A DNA stretch of 24,658 nucleotides, from positions 1-24,658 of the forward strand of contig JAGBSL010000086.1 in assembly GCA_017631875.1 (NCBI GenBank), given 5' to 3'. This document shows, one piece after another, positions 16,050 through 23,358 of the stretch. Origin of the DNA: Bacteroidales bacterium. Lineage in GTDB: Bacteria > Bacteroidota > Bacteroidia > Bacteroidales > UBA932. Within the stretch, counting starts at the first letter, position 1. Every line of letters starts with the position of its first letter. The notes beneath the pieces were generated by a model. The model was not told the origin of the DNA. It saw nothing but the letters and a program-made list of their open reading frames with translations, and did not search any database. Made by a program: the position numbers and the translations under genes.

Positions 16050-16146
16050 ACGCACAAAGAAGTCCGAGGATGCAGACAACAACCTGCGGCATCCGAGGAA
16101 TGACTAACATATATATCGGGTCAGGTATGATGGCCTAAAGGGATGG

Positions 16147-16204
16147 CCCATAGGGGGACTTCCTTGATGAAACAGAATAATATTAATCCACTCCCATAGG
16201 GGGA
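16147..16204 (+). repeat. 12-base direct repeat in the pnp leader
   Basis: CCCATAGGGGGA occurs at 16147-16158 and 16193-16204. The second copy forms a CTCCC/GGGAG hairpin ending about 19 bases before the pnp ATG. A GGATGC/GCATCC pair is also present just after the rpsO terminator. Function unknown; pnp leaders are often autoregulated in other bacteria, but no homology to those is visible. Confidence 0.5.
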
Positions 16205-16224
16205 GGCAGGTTGAAGAAAAAACA

Positions 16225-18549
16225 ATGAATATCGTAAAAAAGACAATCGAATTATCCGACGGTAGGGTAATTGAAATCGAGACCGGCAAGCTCGCAAAGC
16301 AGGCTGACGGTTCAGTAGTAGTCAAGATGGGAGGCACAATGCTCCTCGCTACAGTATGCTGCGCAAAAGACGCAAAGGATGACGTGGACTTCATGCCGCT
16401 CCAGGTAGACTACAAAGAGAAATATGCCTCTGCAGGCCGCTTCCCAGGCGGTTTCATGAAGAGAGAGGGCAAGGCTTCTGACTATGAGATCCTCATCTCA
16501 CGTCTTATCGACCGCGCTCTTCGTCCACTCTTCCCAGAGGATTTCCACGCAGAAGTATTCGTAAACGTAAACCTCATCTCTGCTGAGAAGGATATCCAGC
16601 CTGACGCACTCGCAGGTCTCGCTGCATCTTCAGCTCTCGCAGTCAGCGACATCCCATTCGAGGGACCTATCTCTGAGGTACGCGTTGCACGCATTAACGG
16701 CGAGTTCAAGATCAACCCTAACTTCAGCGAAATGGCTGACACAGACATCGACATCATCGTTGCCGCTACTTACGACAACATCATGATGGTCGAGGGTGAG
16801 ATGAACGAGGTAAGCGAGAAGGATATGCTCGAGGCAATCAAGTTCGCTCACGAGGAGATCAAGAAGCACTGCAAGGTGCAGATGGAGCTCATGGAGGCTG
16901 TAGGCAAGACTGAGAAGAGAGCTTACTGCCACGAGGAGAACGACGAGGAGCTTCGCAAGGCTATCCAGGAGTTCTGCTATGACAGATGCTATGCTATCGC
17001 TAAGTCAGGTTCTGCAAAGCACGAGAGATCAGACGCTTTCGAGGCACTCAAGGAGGAGTTCTACGCAACACTTCCAGAGGAGGAGCAGGAAGAGAAGCGC
17101 ATGATGATCGAGAGATACTACCATGCAGTTGAGAAGGCTGCCATGAGAAACATGATCCTCGACGAGGGCATCCGTCTCGACGGCCGTGACACAACTACAG
17201 TACGTCCTATCTGGTGTGAGACTGACTACCTGCCATGCGCACACGGTTCAGCTATCTTCACACGTGGTGAGACTCAGTCACTCTCGACTGTAACTCTCGG
17301 TACAAAGCTCGACATGAAGGAGCGCGACGAGGTCCTCATCCAGGAGACTGACCAGTTCGTTCTTCACTATAACTTCCCTCCATTCTCGACTGGCGAGGCT
17401 CGTCCACAGCGTGGTATCGGCCGCCGCGAGATCGGACACGGAAACCTTGCATACCGTGCACTCAAGCCTATGATCCCAATGGCTCCGGAGAATCCATACG
17501 CAGTCCGCGTGGTTTCAGACATCCTCGAGTCTAACGGTTCATCATCAATGGCTACAGTATGTGCAGGCTGCCTCGCCCTCATGGACGCAGGTGTGAAGAT
17601 CAAGAAGCCTGTAGCAGGTGTTGCGATGGGTCTTATCACTGACAAGGAAAATCCTAACGAGCGTTATGCTATCCTTACCGATATCCTCGGTGACGAGGAC
17701 CACCTCGGAGACATGGACTTCAAGGTAACCGGTACAAAGGACGGTATCACAGCTACTCAGATGGATATCAAGGTTGACGGTCTCTCATACGACGTTCTCG
17801 AGAAGGCTCTCGAGCAGGCACGTCAGGGTCGTCTCCACATCATGGGCGAGATGATGAAGACCATCAGCGAGCCACGCGCTGAGTACAAGGAGTTCGTTCC
17901 ACGTATGGTTCAGCTCATCGTTGACGGCGAGTTCATCGGCGCTATCATCGGAAAGGGTGGCGAGACTATCCAGAAGATCCAGCGCGAGACCGGCACAACA
18001 ATCACCATCACAGAGCAGCAGATCGACGGTGCTCAGAAGGGAGTTGTCGATATCTTCGGTCTTGACAAGGAGTCTATGGACAAGGCAATCGACTGGATCA
18101 ACGGCATCACAGCAGTTCCAGAGGTCGGCACAGTATACCACGGTAAGATCGTTTCTATCCTTGAGTTCGGTGCATTCGTAGAGATCCTCCCTGGTAAGGA
18201 AGGCCTCCTCCACGTATCAGAGATCGCTTGGGAGAAGACTGAGAAGGTAGAGGATGTCCTCAAGGTTGGTGACGAGGTAGATGTGAAGCTCCTCGAGATC
18301 GATGCAAAGACAGGCAAGATGAGACTTTCTCGCAAGGCTCTCCTCGAGAAGCCAGAGGGATACGTCGAGCCAGAGCGCAAGCCACGCGGAGACAGAGGTC
18401 CACGTCGTGAGGAGCGTAACGGTGGTCCACGTCGTGACGACCGCAGAGGTGACAGAGGTCCACGCCGCGATGACAGAGGTCCAAAAGGTCCACGTCGTGA
18501 GCGTCAGGCTGAGACACCTGAGCAGAACAACGAACCAGAGATGTTTTAA
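16225..18549 (+). CDS. pnp: Polyribonucleotide nucleotidyltransferase (PNPase) with basic tail
   Basis: PNPase is a trimeric 3'-5' phosphorolytic exoribonuclease central to mRNA decay. The 774-residue protein is longer than the usual 700-720. Order of domains: first RNase PH domain with [12 protein letters not shown]; helical linker; second RNase PH domain with the active-site region [18 protein letters not shown] stretch (here [15 protein letters not shown]) and [15 protein letters not shown] domain with [15 protein letters not shown] (near 572-586); S1 domain with [20 protein letters not shown] (about 634-655). The last 60 residues (from about 712) are a low-complexity Arg/Gly/Asp tail with repeated [15 protein letters not shown] units, likely RNA binding. 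Follows rpsO and ends at a strong terminator. Confidence 0.98.
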   Translation: MNIVKKTIELSDGRVIEIETGKLAKQADGSVVVKMGGTMLLATVCCAKDAKDDVDFMPLQVDYKEKYASAGRFPGGFMKREGKASDYEILISRLIDRALRPLFPEDFHAEVFVNVNLISAEKDIQPDALAGLAASSALAVSDIPFEGPISEVRVARINGEFKINPNFSEMADTDIDIIVAATYDNIMMVEGEMNEVSEKDMLEAIKFAHEEIKKHCKVQMELMEAVGKTEKRAYCHEENDEELRKAIQEFCYDRCYAIAKSGSAKHERSDAFEALKEEFYATLPEEEQEEKRMMIERYYHAVEKAAMRNMILDEGIRLDGRDTTTVRPIWCETDYLPCAHGSAIFTRGETQSLSTVTLGTKLDMKERDEVLIQETDQFVLHYNFPPFSTGEARPQRGIGRREIGHGNLAYRALKPMIPMAPENPYAVRVVSDILESNGSSSMATVCAGCLALMDAGVKIKKPVAGVAMGLITDKENPNERYAILTDILGDEDHLGDMDFKVTGTKDGITATQMDIKVDGLSYDVLEKALEQARQGRLHIMGEMMKTISEPRAEYKEFVPRMVQLIVDGEFIGAIIGKGGETIQKIQRETGTTITITEQQIDGAQKGVVDIFGLDKESMDKAIDWINGITAVPEVGTVYHGKIVSILEFGAFVEILPGKEGLLHVSEIAWEKTEKVEDVLKVGDEVDVKLLEIDAKTGKMRLSRKALLEKPEGYVEPERKPRGDRGPRREERNGGPRRDDRRGDRGPRRDDRGPKGPRRERQAETPEQNNEPEMF

Positions 18550-18563
18550 ATAAACTCCAATAG

Positions 18564-18603
18564 AAAAGAGGCTAACTGAAAATGGTTAGCCTCTTTTGTT
18601 TTT
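18564..18603 (+). terminator. Rho-independent terminator of pnp
   Basis: Perfect 13-bp stem: AAAAGAGGCTAAC (18564-18576) with GTTAGCCTCTTTT (18585-18597), 8-base loop, then GTTTTT. It begins 14 bases after the pnp stop. The A-run on the left makes it usable in the other direction too. Confidence 0.92.
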
Positions 18604-18616
18604 GCAGGGATAGGTT

Positions 18617-18789
18617 CCAGATGGTGACATTGGAAAAACTAAATCCCTCCCACTCCTACGGAGCGGGCCCGACCGGCGAGCTAAAGCTCTTCTGCTCCTG
18701 CACGAAAGTCCACTGGACTTTCTCTAAAGGCACTCACGACCGTTCACAAGGCCACGGGCGGCCATGGTTTTTCCAATGTCACCATCTGG
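18617..18789. mobile_element. 173-bp element with perfect 23-bp inverted ends (MITE-like or palindromic repeat)
   Basis: Bases 18617-18639 (beginning CCAGATGGTGAC) are the exact reverse complement of 18767-18789. The 127-base interior contains further hairpins: CTCC/GGAG with loop TAC, GAGCT/AGCTC with loop AA, and GAAAGTCC/GGACTTTC with loop ACT. There is no ORF of note. It lies between the convergent genes pnp and the 5'-nucleotidase. No clear target-site duplication could be seen at the ends, so transposition is inferred, not shown. Confidence 0.65.
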
Positions 18790-18811
18790 CCAATATACAT
18801 AAAGATCAAAT

Positions 18812-20473
18812 TTATTGAATAGTTATACGGCCGTCGGTGGAGGCGGTGATTTTGCCTCCGTTTTCGCTGGCCAGGTGGCGGAAGTATTCTACGAAGTAGT
18901 CTCTTATGATTTCGGGGGCGTCTCTTCTGCCGGTTGCATTTTCAAGTCCGTATCTTCCGAGGTTCATCAGGTAGTCGATTGTCGCTACCGTATAGTCAGC
19001 ATTGTCATCAATCTGCTTGCCGTTAACGGTAACTGACTTCACCTTTTTATTGGAGATTACCATTCTGACCTCTTTATTTATAGGAAGTCCTCCGCTTGAA
19101 GCCACATATTCGAAGAGCTTCTTGAGGTCTTTGCCCTTGAGCGTAGCCACAGAAAGGACGTTATCAAACGGATATACCGCATAGACATCCCCCACAGTCA
19201 GGTCGCCAGCTGAAATTTCGGCTCGTATGCCTCCTGTATTATATAGAGCGACATCAGCATTTATATCATAATACTCCTTTGCCATCCATACCAGTGCATC
19301 AGCAGTCAAGTTACTGAGAGGACTCTCCGGAGTGCCCTTTCTGATTGCCTTAGGACAGTTTCCTATGACCTGATCCATCTCCTTTATAACTTCTGCAGAG
19401 TAGGTATCGATCATATCCGAGAAAGCCGGGTCAAGCTTCGCGTCAAGATGGTTCTTCACCGGAATGAGCCTGTATGTGAATGACGGTTTGCCTTTATCGT
19501 CCAGCTTTATCTTCGCATAACCCAGGCATATGCCCTTGCTTCCTGTCTGAGTTATAAGCACCTGCTCACCATCCTGATTGGTCACATATTCCGGATAGTT
19601 AAGGAAGGTATGGGAATGTCCGCCGATAATCATATCTATATGCCTGGTGTTCTTCGCGATTCCCCTGTCGTAATAGACTTCGTCAGTCTTCTCATAACCA
19701 AGATGGGACAACGCTATGACCATATCGGCGCCCTGCTCGCGCAGCTTCTGCGCCTCGGCGTCCGCCACATTGATGGCATTCTGCCACTGCACTCCCTCGC
19801 ATGCCATCGGGTCCACAAGGTTCTGCAGCCTGACATTCAGACCGATGAATCCGACTTTCACGCCGCCTGTCTCAATGATAGCCGAGCTGCCGACATATTG
19901 TGAAAGACTCGTCTGAGAGAAATCATAATTCGACGCAACGACTTTGACATCACTGCATAACGAGAGCATGTCTCCAAGACCTGTCATCTTCTTGTCAAAC
20001 TCATGGTTTCCTATAGTACGCACATCATAACCCAGTTCCTCCATCGCCATCATCTCCACAACTCCGTTAAGCAGACTGAAATAGTAAGTACCCTGCACAA
20101 AGTCGCCGGCATCAGCAAGCAGCACAGCAGGCTCTGCTGCACGGACACTATCCACCAGCGCCTTAATCCTCTTGATGCCTCCCCTGTCGGCATTGTATGT
20201 CTCTTCCATGCTGAGCGGTTCTATCTGACTGTGGAAGTCGTTGGTAAAGAGTATCACGAACTCCTTGGCCTTTGGCTGACTGCCTGACCCGTTATCTCCG
20301 GTGCCATCGTTTCCGTTGTCAGGGTTCTCCGCTCCCGCATCATTCTTATCTCCTCCCGTTCCCGAATTGTCCGGTTCCTCGGTATTGTCAACCGGCACCT
20401 TCGGTTTCTCACATCCTGCAAACGGCACAAGTCCCAAAAGGACCGCCAGCACCCATATTCTGAACTTTTTCAT
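18812..20473 (-). CDS. 5'-nucleotidase / metallophosphatase lipoprotein
   Basis: This is a UshA/NadN-type secreted phosphohydrolase that would release phosphate from nucleotides or related substrates outside the inner membrane. The 553-residue product begins with a lipoprotein signal ending VPFAGC (lipidated Cys21), then an acidic Gly/Asn/Asp-rich linker (about 28-68). The metallophosphatase domain follows, with NDFHSQ (78-83), GDFVQG (123-128), GNHEFD (155-160), a SHLGY and GGHSHTF near 260. The 5'-nucleotidase C-terminal domain has SNLTADALVW, NTGGIRA and FDNVLSV. The start at 20473 is chosen because a TTG at 20497 lies inside the -7 promoter box. In Bacteroides-type genomes the two domains are often separate adjacent genes; here they are one protein. 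Confidence 0.94.
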   Translation of the reverse strand: MKKFRIWVLAVLLGLVPFAGCEKPKVPVDNTEEPDNSGTGGDKNDAGAENPDNGNDGTGDNGSGSQPKAKEFVILFTNDFHSQIEPLSMEETYNADRGGIKRIKALVDSVRAAEPAVLLADAGDFVQGTYYFSLLNGVVEMMAMEELGYDVRTIGNHEFDKKMTGLGDMLSLCSDVKVVASNYDFSQTSLSQYVGSSAIIETGGVKVGFIGLNVRLQNLVDPMACEGVQWQNAINVADAEAQKLREQGADMVIALSHLGYEKTDEVYYDRGIAKNTRHIDMIIGGHSHTFLNYPEYVTNQDGEQVLITQTGSKGICLGYAKIKLDDKGKPSFTYRLIPVKNHLDAKLDPAFSDMIDTYSAEVIKEMDQVIGNCPKAIRKGTPESPLSNLTADALVWMAKEYYDINADVALYNTGGIRAEISAGDLTVGDVYAVYPFDNVLSVATLKGKDLKKLFEYVASSGGLPINKEVRMVISNKKVKSVTVNGKQIDDNADYTVATIDYLMNLGRYGLENATGRRDAPEIIRDYFVEYFRHLASENGGKITASTDGRITIQ

Positions 20474-20494
20474 AGTCACTTTAACTGTTTTGCG

Positions 20495-20502
20495 CAAAGA
20501 TA
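20495..20502 (-). promoter_or_regulatory. -7 promoter box of the 5'-nucleotidase
   Basis: TATCTTTG on the minus strand (20502 to 20495) matches TAnnTTTG and lies 21 bases before the ATG at 20473. It rules out the upstream in-frame TTG at 20497 as a start. Confidence 0.55.
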
Positions 20503-20514
20503 CATGTTAGACAT

Positions 20515-20577
20515 GCAGATTTTTCTTTTTCTTAAAATTATTTCTCTTTTTTAAAGCAGATTTTTCTTTTTCTTAAA
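20515..20577. repeat. Pair of 22-base direct repeats upstream of the 5'-nucleotidase
   Basis: Bases 20515-20536 and 20556-20577 are identical (GCAGA followed by a T/C-rich run and ending CTTAAA), with a 41-base period. They lie directly upstream of the 5'-nucleotidase -7 box, where a regulator could bind, but a replication-slippage duplication is equally possible. Confidence 0.75.
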
Positions 20578-20790
20578 CACTTTCTTCAGGAGCACCTATA
20601 AATTTGCCGTAAGACTGAAAGTTATCGGACTGTCTGGTCACTCTTCCGCGGACATGGGAGAGGTACGATAAATCAGCGTGACATATACCGCCTTAATTAT
20701 CAGGGGGTTAAACAAAGATTATCCGCATAATTTTCACGATAACCATGAGCTAAACAATTTATATTCAGAAACTTAAATGACACAGGGAGT
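20578..20790. other. Intergenic region upstream of the transposase gene
   Basis: AT-rich sequence between the direct repeats and the transposase start, part of a 317-base gap between two genes. I see no ORF, RNA gene or clear promoter. AGATTATC at 20716-20723 is matched in inverse orientation 72 bases after the transposase stop, which is too short to call an element end. Confidence 0.4.
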
Positions 20791-21711
20791 ATGAGGCGAA
20801 GGAAATTTGTCAACGGAGAAGTCAACCATACATACCAGAGAACCGTATCGGGTTTCAACATCTTTTATGAAGTGGAAGACTATCTTGTATACTACACAAT
20901 TTTTTCAGTACTTGCAATCAAATATGGCATAGTGGTCTATGGACTATGTCTCATGATAGACCATATCCACTCCTTAATATCAGCTGCTGATAGAAAAAGT
21001 TTCTGCAGCTTCATCAGACACGTCAGTCTGCTCTTTGTCAAGGAGTACAACAAGGAACATGGTAGGTCTGGCCCGCTCTTCCAGGAAGGATTCGGAAGTG
21101 CTCCTAAAATCGGGCTGAAACGACTAAGAACCGCTATAGCTTATCTGTTCAACAATCCCGTAGAACGTTTCCTATGCAGCAAGGCACAGGAATACAGATG
21201 GAACTTCCTGCCATATGCCCAGTGCAGGAACCCATATTCCGAACCTATCAGACTGCGTCTGGCTTCCCGTGCATTACGTAGAGCGATCAAGGAAGTGGAC
21301 GGAGCCCGAGAGCGTGGACAGCATATGACATACACCATGATAAGGAGACTCTTCAGTACACTTGACAAGCAAGAGAAAAATCAACTGACCGACTATATCA
21401 TCGTCCGATACTCTGCCATCAGATACGACCTGCTGGCAGCATGTTATGGAGGACACGACAATATGCTTACAGCCATCAATTCAAATACCGGAAGTGAATA
21501 TGACATCAGCGAAACCATCTGCGGACGATCGGACACCGAATTCAGAGAGCTGCACAGATATGTTCATGCTGAGGGATTCGAAAATGCAGGAGATGTAATC
21601 AGTCTGGATGGAAATCGTAAATTGCACCTGATGGAGAAGATGCAAAAACACACATCTGCAAGCGTTTATCAGATAAGGAAGTTCCTTCACCTGGAAGCTC
21701 GTGACAGTTAA
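20791..21711 (+). CDS. REP-associated-type tyrosine transposase (Y1/HUH, IS200-like domain)
   Basis: The 306-residue protein carries an N-terminal Y1 transposase domain. The HUH motif is His58-Ile-His60 in LMIDHIHSLIS, and the likely nucleophile is Tyr118 in AIAYLFNNPVERF. This matches the YI-x-NPV arrangement of REP-associated tyrosine transposases such as E. coli YafM (nucleophile near residue 115). GPLFQEGFGS lies between them, as in the family. Such enzymes cut and join single-stranded DNA at short hairpins. Residues about 150-306 form a long C-terminal extension that I do not recognise; it may bind DNA. No left/right IS ends or TnpB partner are visible, so this is a solitary, probably domesticated gene rather than an intact IS. 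Confidence 0.85.
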   Translation: MRRRKFVNGEVNHTYQRTVSGFNIFYEVEDYLVYYTIFSVLAIKYGIVVYGLCLMIDHIHSLISAADRKSFCSFIRHVSLLFVKEYNKEHGRSGPLFQEGFGSAPKIGLKRLRTAIAYLFNNPVERFLCSKAQEYRWNFLPYAQCRNPYSEPIRLRLASRALRRAIKEVDGARERGQHMTYTMIRRLFSTLDKQEKNQLTDYIIVRYSAIRYDLLAACYGGHDNMLTAINSNTGSEYDISETICGRSDTEFRELHRYVHAEGFENAGDVISLDGNRKLHLMEKMQKHTSASVYQIRKFLHLEARDS

Positions 21712-22180
21712 AAGACTGTGTGTTAACAGGTTAGATTATATTTACCTGCAATTTTAAGAGGATAACATATTACTAATAAGCTGATAATCTGAGATTTAAG
21801 TGCCACAGCTCGTTACCGCAGATGTTAAGACGGGACACGAAAAGTGTAAAAAGTTGATTTTGGATAAAACATTTTTGAGGAGATTCCGTATATATAATAG
21901 AGTCGGGTGAGAAGCCCATAATAAAAGGCCGGAAATCTACGGCCGCAGAATTCCATCGTAACATATCCGAAGGCTGTCAAAGCCTCTGCGGGAGAGGTGT
22001 GCCCTGTCACAAGACAGCGGGGGCATGATTCCCGAAAATGGGATGAGGGCATGGCGTGTCCACTAAGTGAGCGACATACCATGCCGAGCACATAAGGTGC
22101 CTCACAGACCATTCCAGTTCTTTGACATTCGGACAGCCGGGGATGATATGATTGTTCAACCTTTAATCATTTATGTTATT
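21712..22180 (+). ncRNA. Hairpin-rich region, possible structured RNA or long leader
   Basis: A 469-base region without a convincing gene. The first half is AT-rich. From about 21900 to 22103 successive hairpins are packed closely: GGG/CCC; GGCCG/CGGCC with loop GAAATCTA; GGCT/AGCC; CTGTC/GACAG with loop ACAA flanked by TGCC/GGCA (22000-22025); TTCCC/GGGAT; a 13-position stem 22048-22060 with 22073-22085 (11 Watson-Crick pairs, one G-U, one mismatch); and GCAC/GTGC (22088-22100). TTTG at 22121 and TATGATTG at 22147-22154 could be a promoter for the downstream gene. I match it to no known RNA family (it lacks RNase P, tmRNA and SRP signatures). Confidence 0.4.
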
Positions 22181-22609
22181 ATGGAAATGAATGAAAAGAA
22201 GTATCAGATTGTGGCATGGACACGAAACACCAAGGATGGCGAGGTGGAGGTCAGGATGATTCCGGAAGTGCACCATCAGGTTCAGAAACATCTCTTCAAT
22301 GGGATTGCCGAATGCAACCGTAAAGGAGACTCCGCTCAAGCCAGAAGAGTAGTACTGTTGGAGCAGAGCGGTGACTTCAACCTGATGACAGGGCATTACG
22401 GAGAAGGCCTCCGCTTCATCAGGTCTGCCGCACTGGCCTGCTTCCATAGTCAGACCAGGTGGGATTTCCTGAGACTTTACGAGAAATTCCACGAGATGGT
22501 CAGGAAGTACTGCAGACCGGACATCCTGATGGAGAAGGAGTCCAGACTGCTCGAAGACCTCTATGAGGGACAAACACGTGTAGGCAAGGATCTGCAGGGG
22601 CTCTCCTAA
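22181..22609 (+). CDS. Hypothetical helical protein
   Basis: A 142-residue protein that I do not recognise by name. It starts MEMNEKKYQIVAW with a short beta-like segment and a DGEVEVRMIPEVH stretch, followed by several predicted amphipathic helices (AECNRKGDSAQARRVVLLEQSG read as residues about 44-65, then GHYGEGLRFIRSAALAC), resembling a helical-repeat or TPR-like arrangement. There is no signal peptide or membrane segment. The frame extends upstream to a GTG at 22067, but that would start inside a hairpin, and conserved-looking sequence begins at 22181; ATG at 22187 is an alternative. It follows the hairpin-rich region, which may be its leader. Confidence 0.65.
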   Translation: MEMNEKKYQIVAWTRNTKDGEVEVRMIPEVHHQVQKHLFNGIAECNRKGDSAQARRVVLLEQSGDFNLMTGHYGEGLRFIRSAALACFHSQTRWDFLRLYEKFHEMVRKYCRPDILMEKESRLLEDLYEGQTRVGKDLQGLS

Positions 22610-22649
22610 AGAAAACCCAAAAAATTATAGGCTTACAAGATAATTTTAG

Positions 22650-22657
22650 TAAATTTG
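22650..22657 (+). promoter_or_regulatory. -7 promoter box of the first barrel-like gene
   Basis: TAAATTTG matches TAnnTTTG and lies 43 bases before the ATG at 22701. No clear -33 TTTG is present. Confidence 0.5.
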
Positions 22658-22700
22658 CCTTACAATGCACAGTTAATTGTTAACCCTAATATCAATAATT

Positions 22701-23156
22701 ATGAAAAAAATCATTCTCGTAGCAGCTCTCGTGCTCGGTTTCGCAGTAGCTGCATCAGCTCAGCCAAGAGCTATCGGTGTGCGCGTAGGTAACGGTGGAG
22801 AAATCAGCTACCAGCATCAGCTCGGAAGAAACTTCCTTGAAGTAGACGGAGGTCTCGGACTTGGTCTTGACGGAACATTCAATGTAGGTGCAACAGGTAT
22901 CTACAACTTCATGATTGCTCAGCCAGCTTGGACTTCAAGAGGTGAGTGGGGATTCTACGCAGGTCCTGGTGCATCAGTAGGCCTCGGAGTAGGTGAGGCT
23001 AACTATCTTACACTCGGTGCAGCCGGTATGGTAGGTCTTGAGTATACATTCTGGTTCCCTCTCCAGCTGTCTATCGACTTCAGACAGCACATCGGAATCG
23101 GTAACGGTCTGTGGTGCCCTTCAAGCGTTGGTCTTGGTATCCGCTACAGATTCTAA
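22701..23156 (+). CDS. Secreted beta-barrel-like protein, paralog 1
   Basis: The 151-residue precursor has a signal peptide (MKKIILVAALVLGFAVAASA, cleavage before Gln21). The mature part has alternating hydrophobic/polar strands rich in Gly and aromatic residues (QPRAIGVRVGNGGEISYQHQ, then ATGIYNFMIAQPAW, GEWGFYAGPGAS), ending in the C-terminal aromatic signature RYRF. This is consistent with a small outer-membrane beta-barrel; function unknown. Codon use is biased towards the set seen in rpsO and pnp, suggesting high expression. The ATG at 22701 is preferred to a TTG at 22677, as the signal peptide starts there. It has its own promoter and terminator, and is followed by a clear paralog. Confidence 0.85.
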   Translation: MKKIILVAALVLGFAVAASAQPRAIGVRVGNGGEISYQHQLGRNFLEVDGGLGLGLDGTFNVGATGIYNFMIAQPAWTSRGEWGFYAGPGASVGLGVGEANYLTLGAAGMVGLEYTFWFPLQLSIDFRQHIGIGNGLWCPSSVGLGIRYRF

Positions 23157-23181
23157 TCTGCAGACAGATATAACAATAAAG

Positions 23182-23214
23182 ATACGGTCAGGATTACCCT
23201 GGCCGTATTTTTTT
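23182..23214 (+). terminator. Rho-independent terminator of paralog 1
   Basis: An 11-bp stem, ATACGGTCAGG (23182-23192) with CCTGGCCGTAT (23198-23208), with one T-G wobble and loop ATTAC, followed by a run of seven T. It lies 25 bases after the stop. Confidence 0.9.
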
Positions 23215-23215
23215 G

Positions 23216-23223
23216 TATCTTTG
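23216..23223 (+). promoter_or_regulatory. -7 promoter box of paralog 2
   Basis: TATCTTTG matches TAnnTTTG, directly after the terminator T-run and 3 bases before hairpin repeat copy C. The arrangement parallels the YgjP-like gene. Confidence 0.5.
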
Positions 23224-23226
23224 CTA

Positions 23227-23307
23227 GACCAAAAGGCTCGAAGAACTTTTGGTCCGGCCCGGGTAGGGCCGAAATGCCCCTGGGGGCTGTCACGCTGTGA
23301 CTGGGGG
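23227..23307 (+). repeat. Dispersed hairpin repeat, copy C (long form)
   Basis: Stem GACCAAAAG with mate CTTTTGGTC around loop GCTCGAAGAA (23227-23254); stem GGCCC/GGGCC with loop GGGTA (23256-23270); GAAA; stem GCCCC/GGGGC (23276-23287); stem GTCAC/GTGAC with loop GCT (23289-23301); then a G5 run. Same order of parts as copy B. Confidence 0.88.
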
Positions 23308-23313
23308 ATCAAA

Positions 23314-23357
23314 CTAGACCAAAAGGCTCGAAGACTTACCCAAAAGGCTTGAAGAAC
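23314..23357 (+). repeat. Truncated half-copies of the hairpin repeat
   Basis: Bases 23314-23334 repeat 23224-23244 exactly, 90 bases downstream, but the right stem arm is missing. A further degenerate half-copy, CCAAAAGGCTTGAAGAAC, occupies 23340-23357 and ends one base before the start codon at 23359. Confidence 0.85.
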
Positions 23358-23358
23358 T

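Noticed and set aside
21727..21754. CAGGT/ACCTG hairpin after the transposase as a terminator
   Set aside because: The 5-bp stem with a 12-base loop and no proper T-run is too weak to call.
20716..21790. Inverted pair AGATTATC/GATAATCT flanking the transposase as IS ends
   Set aside because: Only 8 bp match exactly, and Y1 elements do not use terminal inverted repeats of this kind.
22067..22180. Upstream extension of the 22181 protein to a GTG at 22067
   Set aside because: The added residues would be encoded by the right arm of a strong hairpin and a promoter-like stretch, and have no protein-like character.
22163..22573. Minus-strand frame opposite the 22181 protein
   Set aside because: The plus-strand frame has a better start and protein-like helical pattern; the minus frame begins in AT-rich sequence and has no recognisable feature.
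23224..23357. Spaced direct repeats as a CRISPR array
   Set aside because: Copies are truncated, spacing is irregular, and the repeats are better explained as parts of the hairpin element; no cas genes are present.
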